This document shows, piece after piece, positions 30,282 to 42,500 of a stretch of 64,000 bases of DNA. The DNA is taken from NCBI GenBank assembly GCA_001584585.1, contig LSYV01000071.1, positions 188,701 through 252,700 of the forward strand, read 5' to 3'. Made by a program: the position numbers and the translations under genes. The notes beneath the pieces are model-generated. The model made no database searches, was not told where the DNA came from, and worked only from the letters and a program-made list of their open reading frames with translations. Positions within the stretch are counted from its first letter, which is position 1; every line of letters begins with the position of its first letter. Source of the stretch: Gonium pectorale. Its lineage: Eukaryota > Chlorophyta > Chlorophyceae > Chlamydomonadales > Volvocaceae.

Positions 30282-33002
30282 TCAGCCGCGCATCGCCATG
30301 ACCACCAGGCCAATCATAATCAGGCCCAGCACGACGGCCAGGATAATCAGCTGTAGGTTGGTGTCCTTCTTGAGCTGCTTCCAGACGCGAAGGGGGTCGT
30401 TGCTGGGCGGCTTGGCCTTCGCTGCAACCGTTACTTGCGACTTGGCGATGACCTTGGCGGCCGGGTTGGAGCTGGCAGCCTTCGCATCGGCGGCGGCCTT
30501 CGCCGCCGCCTCCTGCGCCTTGCGCTTGGCATCTGCCTCAGCCTTATCCGCAGCCGCCTTCCGCGCGCGCTCCGCAGCCGCCTCCGCCTCCTGGGCCTTG
30601 CGCTGCTCCTCGTCCACCTTGCGCTTGGCCTCCATCTCAAGCCGCTTCTTCTCCTTCGCCTCTGCCAGCTTCTTCTTGCGCAGCTCGGCCTCCTGCGCCT
30701 TCTTCTGCTGCTCCGCCCGCAGCCGCTCCTTGTCCTGGGCCGCATCCGCCGCCGACTTCTCCGTCACTGCCTTTACGACTGGCGGTACAAAGTCGTCGTC
30801 TGGCAGCACCGGCAGCTCGACGGCTTTGAGCACGTCCGCTGGCCGCGCGCTACTGGCTGAGGACTTAGGCTTGGTGACCTCCACGACCGGCAGCGTCACC
30901 GCTGGCGCCGCCGAGACAGGACCCGGCGCGTCCAGCTCATCGTCCGCGTCACCAGAGGACTCAGCGTCGTCCGCTGGCGGCCGCCCTGCGACCTTGCGGC
31001 TCGCCTCCGCCTGTGCCTCCGCCATAAGCTTCTCAATAAGCAGCCGCGCCTTCTCAGCACCCTGCGGCTTGGGCGGCGGGGCGCGGTCGGCCCTGCCGCC
31101 CTTGCCGCCCACCTTGCCCTGGTCAGGCTTCGCTTCCCGCACCACGGTCGTGCTGTCCGGCAGGAGCTCTGAGACCGCGTACTTGCGCTGCGCGGCCCAA
31201 AGCTTGTAGTACTCCTTGCGGTAGATCGCGTCCGACGCGATACGGCCCACCACGTCGTCAACCTGCGCGGCGCACAGCGCGCGTGCCTCCTCCACCTGGC
31301 CCGCCGTCACCAGGTCGCGCACTTTAAGGCTGAAAGAACGGTTGTCGCGGTAGTCCGACATGGACTCGTTCATCTCGCCGCGCGCCTTCTCCAAGGCCGA
31401 CAGAGCGTCGTTCTTGGCGGCGACGGCCGCCTCCTGCTCCTCCTCCAGCTCCTTGAGCTCCGCCTTGCAGGTGTCGATCTTGCCCTTGATGCCCTTGATG
31501 ATGCCCTCCGCCTGCTCGCGCTCCCCTTTGAGGATGTCCACCTCGCCCTCTAGCTCCTCCAGCACCGCCAAGACCTTCTGGAGCTCGCTCTCCAGCTCGA
31601 CCAGGGAGGTCTTCTGGTTTTCGTAGTCGCGGACCTGTGGGAGAGGGTGGGGGCACGGATGATGCGCGGTAGCAGCTTTGGAGATGCCTGGGGATGAGGG
31701 TGCAGGCTGCGGAAGGCTGCGAAACAGAAGTGCTTACTGACCCATACAGCTTCACAGATGGTGTCCCACGCTCTGCCATCACGAAAGATGTACACGCTGG
31801 CAAACGCCCAGTCAGGGCGCGACAAATCCCCGAGCATATACGCTCATTATGCATGCAGCACTGAACTGTGCTGCGTCCTATAATTGGCATTGTGCCTATC
31901 GGGTTCCAAAACCCAACATCATCATCCACCGTGGCAAGCACTTGACACCAGACGACTCAGCTGTTACGTCTCACTATTCGCGAGCTGTATACATCATTGA
32001 TGCCTTTCCTGCACGTGCTTGCACCCTTCCCTTCTTCTGCACTGTAATAGCTCTTGCTTGATTGCCGACTAGGCCCGCAGCTCGATCCCAAGCGCGATAA
32101 GGAAACTGCATGCCAGGCCTTTCAGTCCCGTGAACAGTGCACATGAATGTCGCTACTACTCGGTGGGCGGCAGGTAAAACCTGCGGGTAAAACGCTACCC
32201 CTTCCTAGGGCCGCCGCCACTTGCTCCCGCTCGCACCCGCTCACTCAACCCACATGAACAATCTCGGCATCGTTTGAACCCACCTGCGCGCGCTGCGCCT
32301 GAAGCTTAGAGATCTGGCCCACCAACTGCTTCTCCTCACGCAGCGGCAGGCTGCCGTGGGTAATTCGCTCCTCCAGCTCCTTCACCTTGGCGTCCAGCTC
32401 CTCCTCGCTCTTGCAGTCCAAACCGCGCAGATTCTCCTTAATCGCAGATATCTTGCGCTGGTAGTCGTTGCGCACATCGCGCAGCTGGTTCCGCCGTGTC
32501 ACCTTCTCCGTAAACTCCGGCTGCGAATCACCCTTCAGGGAGTAGCCGGCGTCCTTCTGGCGGTACAGCTCCCGCAGCTCCTCCTGCAATTCGGTTCGAA
32601 GAAGTCCACACGCGCGTCCAGATCATGGTCCGAGTTTTGACCCTTCCTCAATAACTGCTCCTCAATGTGCAGCCTCACCCGCTTAGTGGAGAGCTTCGCA
32701 TTCATCGCCTTCAGCTTGGCGACCTGCTCGGTGAACTGCGCCGAGAGCTTCTTGACCAGCTCGTCGTTGATGGGCGGGCGCGGCATGCGCACAAAGTAGA
32801 TCTTTGTATTGGCATTGCCGCTGTCCTCCACATCCTCGGGCTCGGGCACGTCCGTCGAGTCGCCCGCGACAGCCCCCTCCCCGCCGAAGTCCTCCGCAGC
32901 AGCAAAGTCAGGGACATCGGCGTGTCCGTTCGCTTCAGCAGCAGGACGGCGTGGCTTGCGCTCGCGCTGCTCAAGCACCTCTACAGCCTCAGCATCGGCC
33001 AT
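30282..33002 (-). CDS. Tail-anchored coiled-coil protein, proton pump interactor (PPI1)-like
   Basis: Exons: 33002-32679, 32583-32284, 31634-30282; 658 residues, all in phase. The N-terminal ~90 residues are acidic and disordered. Then comes TKIYFVRMPRPPINDELVKKL and long heptad-rich helices containing RITHGSLPLREEKQLV, which matches the hallmark block of plant proton pump interactors. The centre is a Lys/Glu/Ala-rich coiled coil, and the protein ends with one hydrophobic helix (about residues 634-655, LIILAVVLGLIMIGLVV) and a short MRG tail, the layout of a tail-anchored ER or endomembrane protein. Plant PPI1 binds the C-terminus of the plasma-membrane H+-ATPase; whether this one does is inference. 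The 95-base first intron (donor GTGAGG) removes an apparent frameshift. Head-to-head with the NDUFAF6-like gene. Confidence 0.82.
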
Positions 33003-33354
33003 GATCGTAAGTAGCGGGGTGCAGCTAGGTGAGGCGTGATAGGTGCTGAGCAGGGAAGGATTTGAGAGGATATATGACGGAGAACAGCTGCTCTCAAGCT
33101 TGCACTGTGCACAGCTGCACCACGGCGGTTGGTTGGAACGCAACCAACAGGGGCTTACCTGTCCCTCTCCTACATGGTCAACACTCAACTTGTAAAATGC
33201 ACTTTTCATCTGTGTCCTTGCATTTGCACTAAGCGCGGACGTACACGTTCGCGCCGCTGAAGTCAGCCCAACACAAGCGCTGGTCCTCATGCTGATCAGT
33301 TACATTACTCGCTCTGCGATTTGAGCCTTGAAGCGTGGGCGAGTCGCATTGGAT
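33003..33354. promoter_or_regulatory. Divergent promoter region, coiled-coil / NDUFAF6-like genes
   Basis: 352 bases between opposite start codons. A minus-strand frame continues open upstream of 33002 but has no better start. I see no specific motif. Confidence 0.4.
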
Positions 33355-35403
33355 ATGTGGGCACTCGGGGCACTGCAGGGCACAGCCACACGATGGGCGG
33401 GGTCAGCAGCCCATGCACACTATCGGTGTTACGCGACGATGGAGGAGCCTGTGCGAGGGGCGTTTGCCTATTGCGTGCAGCAGGTCAGGTGGGTGTTGCG
33501 TCACAATGCCGTGCCTTCACATGATGAGCGCAATGCTTTTGCGATGCTGGGCTGTGTGGATAGAAACCTGAGGACATTGGGTCCTTGCGTCCGAAGTTGA
33601 AAGGCATGATCTTTGGGTATGCCCCTCCTCAAGGGCCAAGCGCACTAACGCGCCGCCACCTCTGTAGCGCTCGGCGAGACCGTTGCGTGGATTGTAGCAT
33701 TGCGAGGTGCACACAGAGCTGGTGTATACTACCCTCCTGCGTTAACCCTTGTGCTTTGCTTCGACGTCGGCTCATAAATGCTTGACTGTTGCGGCTGCGG
33801 AAATACCGGTCCATGTAGGCAATACGATTACCTGAACTACGTATGGGTTTCTCAGGCAGCTAAGGTAGGAGACCGATTGCCGTACGCGGAGTATTCGCTG
33901 CATGCAGTCTCCAGTGGCGTATGCGAGGCTGATGCCCGGTTAAGGCCGTACTAGGACGCACAGTACCTGCACGCCTTCTCGTGCGGGAATGTCCCCACGC
34001 CTGCTCTGCGTCTTGGTATTGAAGCGCCTGTGTATCCCTGCCCCCGCCGCTGCGTTCCAGCCTACCATGGGAGTCTTCAGCACCTGCAAACTGTTGACCA
34101 TTGCCCTGCATCGCCCACGTCTGCGAACTCTCCCCGTCTCGCATCCCTTCAAACCCGGTTCCACACCAGGACCTGCGGCCCGCCCTGTTCGCGCTACGTG
34201 CGTTCAACATCGAGACAGGGCTGGTGGCGCAGCAGGTGCGGAGCAAGGAGCCCGCGGTGGGGCAAATCCGTTTCCAGTGGTGGCGTGACGCGGTGCGAGC
34301 CGCCTTCGAGGAACGCCCGCCCGCGCACCCTGTGGCGCTGGCGCTGGCGCACGTCCTCCACAGCCCGCCACCCGCCAGCACAGCGGGCAAGGCGGCCGCA
34401 GCACCAGCCACGCAGCGGGCCGGTGCTGACGACAGCACCGGCTGCAGCACAGCCTGCGGCAGCAACGGAGCAGCCAGCTGGGGAGGCGCCGGAGCGGTGG
34501 GAGCAGCGGCCGGCGGGAGCAGCGGCTCGGCGGCGCGGTTCAGCCGCTACAGTTTCAAGCGCATAATCGACGTGCGCGAGGCAGACTTTGTGGACCCGCA
34601 GCCCCCTCTGGACCTGTCGGCGCTGGAGCAGTATGCCGAGGGCACCGCGTCGCAGCTGCTGTACCTACAGGTGTGTGTGGGGGTCCTCGCAAGGCTATGG
34701 CAGGAGGTTGCGCTGAGTTTGGCTACCATGTGACAAAGAGAGGGGGCTGCTCGCTGGCGTGCAGACAGGACTGCGGCCTGCGGAGTGTGGTCGTTGTGCG
34801 TACCACTGCTGGGACTGGCTCAGGTTTAACAGGCTCAGAGATGTAGAGCGCGTTGGAAGCGGGAGTGCGCTATCCTTTCTTCGGCCGAGCGTAGGCGTCC
34901 CTTGGCTCCCAACGCTCTCTCGCTCCGCCTCTTGCAACCCTCAGCTCGCCGCCGCCGGCGTCAAGGACCGCGAGGCCGACCACGCCGCCTCCCACCTGGG
35001 CCGCGCCGCCGGCATCGCAACGCTGCTGCGCGGCACAGCCTCCCACGCCGCGTCACGGCGCAGCTACCTGCCCGTTGACTTATGCGCTGAATCACGTGTG
35101 TCCCAAGAGGATGTGTACGGCGGTGTTGTTTCCGAGGGTCTCCGTGATGTCGTACACAAGGTGGCCAGTCTGGCCAAGGGCCACTTGGACGAAGCGCGCC
35201 GCCTTGCGCCACGCCTGCCGGCCGGGGCCGCGGCCCTGATGCTGCCGGCAGTGGCGGTGGACCGGTACCTGCGGGACCTGGAGGCGGCCAACTTCGACCC
35301 CTGGGACGAACGCCTGCAGAGGGAGCACGGTGGCACGAGCGGCGGCGCGCCGCTGCCGTACGTGCTGTCGGTGAAGTGGCACCAGCTGCGCGGGACATAC
35401 TGA
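33355..35403 (+). CDS. NDUFAF6: NDUFAF6-like complex I assembly factor (squalene/phytoene synthase-like fold)
   Basis: Exons: 33355-33488, 33819-33864, 34170-34670, 34945-35403; 379 residues. NDUFAF6 is a mitochondrial matrix protein needed early in complex I assembly; it has the trans-isoprenyl-diphosphate synthase fold but is not thought to make carotenoids. The start ATG at 33355 gives an N-terminus rich in Ala, Arg and Trp ending AHYRCYA, a plausible mitochondrial presequence. Family blocks follow: YCVQQVRQYDY, LRPALFALRAFNIETG, VGQIRFQWWRDAV, HAASHLGRAAGIATLLR, YLPVDLC, VSQEDVY and the end VKWHQLRGTY. The second exon is only 46 bases. A Gly/Ala/Ser-rich insertion of about 60 residues sits mid-protein. 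Head-to-head with the coiled-coil gene. Confidence 0.9.
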
Positions 35404-36068
35404 GCGGATCTAATGCCCTTCGGCTTGGCAGGCGGTTGCCACCAGTAGGCGATGAGGTGGTGGTGCGGCGAGTTGAGGGGCCCCTTCTTCAAACGAGGCT
35501 AAGCAACGCGTAGCCAGGAATGGTCGCAGGGTCGGGTGCTGTGCTTCCTGGCGGTTGAGGTCCGGCTCTTGTGGCCTTCAGTGAGGAAGCTCGTCGGCCG
35601 TGGTCCGTGGGCTTCCTATTGAAGTCTAATGAACGGGAAGGCAGGGTGCCGTGCATGCCGAAATAGCATGGGCGGACGGCACAAGGCAGCATGCATCACT
35701 GGGAGCATGTATCCAATTTGATTCGCCGGGAAGCTGCCTCATGCCCCGTTGTCCCTTGATGCACGCCATGATGTGTTGATGGACTTGATGCCTTGAGCCC
35801 TTGAGTCAAGACTGCCGACCTATGTTGACGTCCCCCCAGAACCCCCGGGTGCGGGTTGCCTAAATTCGGAGGGTCGGGTTGTACCAGCTGCCAAAAATAC
35901 GGCCGTGCCGACCTCTGGTTGACGAATGACGAATTGATGATGCCCAGTGGCAGTTACGGTTAGGAGTTGCCTGGCAGTTGCAAGCAACGCCTCATCCCTC
36001 ATGCATTTTGCTTGTTGGCTCTTCAATCTTCACATACTTCTTGAGCTCATCCTCGACCGCAGAGCACA
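35404..36068. other. Intergenic region between NDUFAF6-like and UCH genes
   Basis: 665 bases holding the 3' UTR of one gene and the promoter of the next, same strand. No TGTAA and no other feature was seen. Confidence 0.4.
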
Positions 36069-38687
36069 ATGGCATCGGCCAAGAAGTGGGTGCCGCTCGA
36101 GGCCAACCCAGAGGTTCTGAATAACTACATCATCCAACTTGGGCTAGATGCCTCCACATACTCTTTTAGCGATGTGTTTGGCTTGGACGAGGTAGGCTGC
36201 CTCGGCCCTGACAGCCGGCTGGGTGGAGCAGATCGCCATGCCCTCGACACGATGTTACCGCAACATGGCTATGTCATCGACGGCTTCTACCTTGTGGAGA
36301 GATTACCCATGCGTGGCTTAGGGCTCGACGCGTGTGCGTGTCAAATGTGCCGAAACCCCTCGCGTCACAGCTTGGCCCAGAAGACCCCACCAGCGCCCTT
36401 CCTGCCTGCTCCGGTCCCTTCCCAACGCCCATGTCGCTGATGTAGGAGCTGCTGGCAATGGTGCCGCAGCCCGTCATTGCGGTGGTCATGTGCTACCCCG
36501 TGACCGAGGCGAGCGACGCCCTCGCGAAGCAAGGTGCGTTTCAAGGCTCCACCACCACGGACGTGACGCACGGCCTTGCCTAACGTGAGGGCACTTGCTT
36601 CAGAGGACGAGGAGAACGCGGCAAAGTGGAGCGCCATCGAGAGGCAGCCATTCTACATGAAGCAGACAATTGGCAACGCGGTCAGTGGATTTGCTGGGTA
36701 ATGGTGCGGATGGCACCGGAATGGGCAACCAAGAGAGAATAAGCGCAGGCCTTGCCACCACTGGCAGCGACTGAGGGAGGAAATTCAGGGTTCCGCTGCA
36801 CGGTAGCTGTGTATCTCTAAGGAGCGTAACCCACTGCCCTGCGCGCGTGTTTATTTGCAGTGCGGGACCATTGCGCTCCTCCACTCCATCGGGAACAACT
36901 TGCAAACACTGAAACCAGGTGAGCGAGTCGGCCCCAGCCCATCGCGCTTGCAAACCGCGCTGCTGCCTCATCGGCCTAGCCCCAACTCTTCCCACGCCTT
37001 TCACCGTACAGTCGACATCCGCCTTGTGTCCAGCACCTCACGGCCCATAACTATTGCCCTGGTCGTGCAGCTGACGGCAGCTTCCTGCAGCGCTTCCTCC
37101 TGGCGACCTCCGGCATGTCCCCCGCGGACATCGGGAAGTACTTGGAAGAGCCGCCGGAGGGTGCGCCCAACATCGAGGAGGCGCACCAGGTGCGGGGCCG
37201 GAAGGGCGCTGGCAGGCGGGCCTGTGTTGCAGCCTGTTGGGCCCTGCCGGCAAGGGGTCAGCAGGGTACTGGCGCTTATACTGCTGGTGCTGGTGCTTGT
37301 CGCCAGTTTCTGCTGTGCCGCCTGGCCGCAAGGCACTTGAGCTGCCTCTATCCTATGCAGCTTCCCTCTTCCACGGTTGGCAGGCAGCTTTGCGAGACTT
37401 CAGCCGTTTTGCCCAAGCCTCCTTCGCCGCCCGGGCGCCGAAGTATTGGCCTCAGCACACCCATTCTCTTTCCCTCATGCTGCTTCCCGCGCTTAGGCTG
37501 CCGCTGCCGCCGGTGACACCGCGCCTCCCTCGGCCGATGATGACATCGACCTCCACTTCGTGGCGCTGGTGGAGCACAATGGTGAGACCCTGCTTGGCGG
37601 GGATGGGGCCATGCCTAGCAGGGTTAGGGCCATGTCCCATACACAGGGCACCGGGTTCTGTTTTATAAGATGCGGCTGCGTGCGGCCGGCCACACGACCG
37701 GCCGCAAGCAGCCGCGGCCGGTGTGTCTCCAAGATGAGTAACAGCGTGCTCAAACACTTCTGATGAAGGACAGCGAGCAAAGCAACCTGGCCGGCAGCCC
37801 GTGGACCCTCCGCCATACCCTCCGCCGTGCGTGTGGTCGCCTTCCAGCAGTGGCGAGGGGTGCAGGTTTCAGGCAGGAATGCGGAGGACCCAGTTGCCGG
37901 CCACCCTGGCGCCCAGCCCAGGGGCCTCTGGCCGGGGGCCTCTGAAACGGAGAAACGTAGCGGTCACCCTCCTCTCCCAGCAGGAGGCATCCTACCAGCG
38001 CATACCCCTACTGCTTAGTCAATATCGTACGCATCTGGCATCTCCCAATGCAGTCTGCCTTAGTTCCGCGGACCCGTCACAGGCCATCTGTGGGAGCTGG
38101 ACGGGCGGCGAGCAGGGCCCGTGTGCCGGGGCCCCACCAGCCCAGAGACGCTGCTCAAGGACGCAGCAGCGGTGGTGCAGCAGTTCATTAGCAGGTGCGG
38201 GGCGGGGCGGGGCGCGGCTGGGGGGGAGCGTCTCTGGAGCTGTGTGACAAGCTCCGCTTGGTGCGGCATTGGGTATGGCATGAAGCGACGGAGGGCTTTG
38301 TTGTCGCCCTGCTGTATGCGTGGACTTACGGCGCATGAGCAGATCCCATTGTTATGATGCCCTTGCGGCTGACATGCACTTCCTCGCCCCCCCCCCCCAA
38401 CTCACCATGGCCATGTGGTCCATACATGCGCAGGACCACCGGGAGGCGCGGCATCGGCAACAACCGGGAGCAGCATCGGGAATACGCTCCAGCATGCGCT
38501 CACCGGGGACCCTGGCCCCTCCCTTCCACCCTCAGCGCTCAGCCAATTGTTATCGGTCGGGAGCCCTATGCGCCCCAGGGCTTCTCTACTGAGAATGCCT
38601 TCCAACCCTCTCCCCCCCAATCACCACAGGAGCAACAGCATCAGCTTTAACGTGCTGGCGCTGACGGCCACGCCAGCTGACGAGTAG
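36069..38687 (+). CDS. Ubiquitin C-terminal hydrolase, UCH family (UCHL3-like)
   Basis: Exons: 36069-36191, 36446-36533, 36604-36680, 36861-36918, 37071-37189, 37497-37581, 38083-38194, 38630-38687; 239 residues against about 230 for UCHL3, so a single-domain peptidase C12. It removes small adducts from the ubiquitin (and possibly NEDD8) C-terminus. The N-terminus MASAKKWVPLEANPEVLN is typical. The active-site Cys is residue 97 in QTIGNACGTIALLHSI, exactly at the start of exon 4. The catalytic His lies in GHLWELDGRRAGP (exon 7). The crossover-loop region between them (LEEPPEGAPNIEEAHQ) has normal length plus an Ala run. The tail ISFNVLALT is the last conserved strand. The donor after 36680 is GTCAGT. 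Cytosolic or nuclear. Confidence 0.95.
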
Positions 38688-39578
38688 GGCGCCGGCTGAG
38701 CAGTACTGCTCCTACAGGTGTTGCAGGCGGCCCTCCAGATTGCAATGCAAGGAGGTAGAGATGCGTGCCGCTGTAGCTCTGTGTCGAGGTTTTGGAGCCA
38801 AACTAGTAAGCCCGTCGTGTCGCTCTCAGGTGACGTGCGCCGGTTGTGCAGTAGTATCTTCGGTCACCGGCGCACGTCGCTGAAGGGGACGGGGTACGTT
38901 CAGTGGAAGGGAGACGAGTGGCAGCGGCAGCGGCGAGTGGGGTGGGGTGGGGGGGTATGTACCAGATACATCACGCATGTTGCGTACAGCGCGCCTGGGG
39001 TAAGTTCTCTCTACGTGTCCATGTGTCTCGCAAGGCGATGACCACACTGTTCTATAACGCCGCGAGGTTGCGGCACGGAGTGCCGCAGCTTCCAGGTGGC
39101 TTTATGCCATAGGGCCGCCGGGCGTAAGCAGGGGCGTAAGTTGGACAACTTCAGTCTCCCCCGGGCGCCAGTTGACTTGCGGTTGCATATACAGCGACGA
39201 CCAAAATGTTATAAATCTGGTAACTGTAAGTTCTTGGTTCCGATCGCACTCCGCCCGACTGTTTCTTCTCGTACGTTTCTGACTTGCATGAACTTCACGA
39301 TGCCCACTGCAGCATGCTTAGATTGCTTACTCTGTAAGGTACATTTTGCCGCTTTATCTGAACCACGTGAAAGGCGTCGCGGTCTGTTCATACTCCTACC
39401 AGCGGTAACGTAACCGCATTTATCGACGCCTTCCCGTGGTCTCGTCAGATTTCGTGGAACTATATTTGTGTCCTACTATAAGGACGGCGTGGATTCCGGC
39501 CATACAGTTTAACATCCCGGGCGACAACCCTACTTAGGCGTGCCAAGGAGGGTTCCGAACCCTCCTCTGTTCATACAT
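38688..39578. other. UCH 3' UTR and transporter promoter region
   Basis: About 890 bases between same-strand genes. From 39190 on it becomes AT-richer, consistent with a poly(A) region followed by a promoter. No gene is seen. Confidence 0.45.
39225..39229 (+). terminator. Candidate TGTAA poly(A) signal of the UCH gene
   Basis: TGTAA about 540 bases after the stop; another lies near 39332. It is inferred from position. Confidence 0.45.
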
Positions 39579-42500
39579 ATGGTTCGACGCTTTATTGCAA
39601 GCTTTAAGGATGATGCAAGAGCTCTCGGTACTAGTTCGGCTTGGGGTTTCACTCCTGGCGAGTTTGCCGGCATCCTTCGTCGGGTGAGACGACGAAGGCA
39701 GATGCCTTCACATCTAGTTATGAACGTGACATGCATCCTTCAGGATGGGGCCCCCGGGTTCATCCGGGTTTTACACGATTATCGAGCTCGCGTGACCCCG
39801 TTGGTATGCCCTGTACTCGGCGCCCTGCTGGAAACATCACACCCCCGGGTGTGCATGTCCGTAGAGGTTGACTTCCCCGTTTTTGGTTCTCTTTTTATGG
39901 TTACGCTCCTGCCAATTGAGGTGCAAGAAGGGTATTGGGGTTATGCCATGCCATGTGCTGCTATGCCTTCCAAGTGGCCTTCCGCCGTCCTCTCTCCGCG
40001 CAGTACCCGGCCGTGCTGCGGGAACGCGTTTTTAAAACCAAGACTGCGGCACAGATGGAACTGGAGGCTGAGCACAAGGTATGTTGATGTCTGTGCCGTG
40101 CTGCAACAGCAACAGCCAGCACCCTGTCAACGACGGCTTACGACATGCATGCCTTTGGCTTCCTGCAGGGTCCGCTCAAACGCACCCTGGGGCCCATGGG
40201 CCTAACCTGCGTCGGTGTTGGCCTTATGCTGGGCGCCGGTAAGGCATGTTTCTGCATTCTGCTACAATTGATCACTCGTGCGGTCTGAAGAGGGAGCAAC
40301 GTATTGTCGTAAATTGCGTTGGGTGACCACCTCTTGTGCTTTGGCCATGTGCGTACATGGCGCATGGCCCCATGTACGCTCTGGCATGGTGCCGTGCTGC
40401 GCGGTTGCCGGGCAGGGGTGTGTCACTATGTGCACCGCGTTCATGCTGATACATGGCACAGATGGCACGACCGCAAGCGGCCGCAATGATGGGTGACCGT
40501 TGGTTGGCTCTGCAGGCATTTTCATTGCGCCCGGATCAATCGCCGTGGACTTAACTGGACCAGCGGTGTGCGTTGCCTACCTGATCGCGGTGAGCGCGGG
40601 CTCGGTTCGCGCACGGAGATGATGCCAGCACTGTGTCGCACCCCTCTGATAGTGAGGGCCCTGGTCTGATGTAAGACCACGCGGTTGATGAACAGAAGCG
40701 CTGCGGAACCCTGCTCGGTCGTGTAGCAACGCCACGCGCACAGGAGTGCGCCGCGGCAGTGCGCCCAGTCTGCCGAGGCGGGTTTCGTTCGGTTGATTGC
40801 GGCGCGCGTACCTCAGGCACCTCTCCGCGACACGAGCGTGTGTCCCGGACCGCGTCATCCCGCGAGGGGCCTCGTCTAGCATTACACCCTCCATGCCGTG
40901 GTCCTCGACTTTTGTCACAAGGCTCCACCAACCTCCCGCCATAACGCTTACGCGCCCTTTTCGCCCGTATGATGCAATCCATCATACGGTCTCCGCCCTG
41001 AAACGCAGGCTGTCAGTGCGTTCCTCAGTTGCTTCTGCTACAGCGAGTTTGCGGTGGATATGCCGCTGGCGGGCGCCGCGTAAGTGCCTCCTCTCTTGGC
41101 TGCGTGGGCGCTGCTTCACCAGACATCAAGGGCTGCTCGGCCAGATTGCCGCGAGCTGGTGCTAGTGCATCATGGGGCTATCATCATCAGGCAGCCGCCG
41201 TCGCATGTGCTACATGCCCAGGGGTGGCAGCGGGCCTCAAGGATGTATCGGGCATAGCCGGCAGTGCCCGCTCAGACGCGTGTTTGGTACTGTGATATCA
41301 GACGCAGGGGCTGGCTGTTGTACGTGAGTCCACTGCGTCAAGCTGCGGCCGTAGAGGCAGCTGTCCGCATTCGTGCATTCGTTGCCCTTCAATAGCAGGG
41401 GTGCTTGGAGGACTGGGTGCATGGGGGACCGCCTTGCGACCGGCGACCTGCCCAATGACTTCGTGCTCTCCCTCCCGGATCCAGGTACAACTACATCGCG
41501 GGCTCCCTCGGGGAGTTCCTCGCCTGGTAAGCTGTTTTGCATGGAGGCGGCGCCGCGCCGTGCACGATGCTGATCCTTGCGGGCGAATAGCGCGATACGA
41601 AAACCAGGCAGTCGTGCAGAATGAGTCCGCTGAACCTGCGGCGCGTGTGCAGCGTAACCCCACTCGTTGCCTTCGTCGCTGTCCGTGCCTTCGTGCCTTA
41701 CCTCCATCGTCCCCGCACCCTTCGTGCCTTGCGGTGCGCCCCGCCAGGATTGTCACATCCAACCTGCTGTTTGAGTACATCCTGGCGGACGCGGCCGTCA
41801 TCCGGGGATTCGCGCCCTACTTTGCGGTGCTCATTGGCAAGGTAGGGCCTAGCGGGCGGAAACCGGTGTGGGGCCGCAACAGCAGTGAGGTGCATGCGCA
41901 TACGCACACGCACATGCATGCCGCCGGTGCGCCTCTTCCGGCACCCAGCCACCCGCCTGCGTGCGCTAGTCCTGCGCCGCCGCGCCAATGCGCTGCAAGC
42001 CCTTGCTCTTCTGCCGCATCTACATGCCTCAACATGTCTCGCCTCATGCCTCATGCCTGTCGCAGGACACCGACTACTTTGTGTACACTCACACCTGGCG
42101 TGGCAAGGACTACATCATGGACTGGTGGGCAGGGCCACCCAGCGAGGGCGGGGTTCGGCCGAGGGCAGGGACGGCTGGGGAAGCCAGACGCGGGGCGACA
42201 TCGCAGCGCGGTTCCGGTATCCGGGCGCCAGGGCTGACAGTACATAGCCTGTGGGACCAGTGGGGTGCTAAAACACGGTGGAGACCGTAACGGCACGCTG
42301 GTGCTCGGGCGCTCCTCTCCAAGTGCGGCGGACGCGCAAGGGTGCCACACCAGTGGCTTGAATGGCATGTGCCCCGCTTTGGTCCCGGCCTCACTTGTCT
42401 TGGAGGTAAGGCTTTGGTAAAGCCCGCCCGCCCGCCCGCTCGAACACGCTGTTGCGGACCTTGTCCGGCGAACAGCGGTGCGCCTCCTGCGCCCAACGCC

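Noticed and set aside
30118..31209. 363-codon plus-strand frame opposite the coiled-coil gene
   Set aside because: Ser/Ala-rich antisense of Lys/Glu-rich coding DNA; the minus strand has the family motifs.
32590..32678. Apparent frameshift in the coiled-coil gene
   Set aside because: A normal 95-base intron (GTGAGG...TTGCAG) explains the frame change with phase 0 on both sides.
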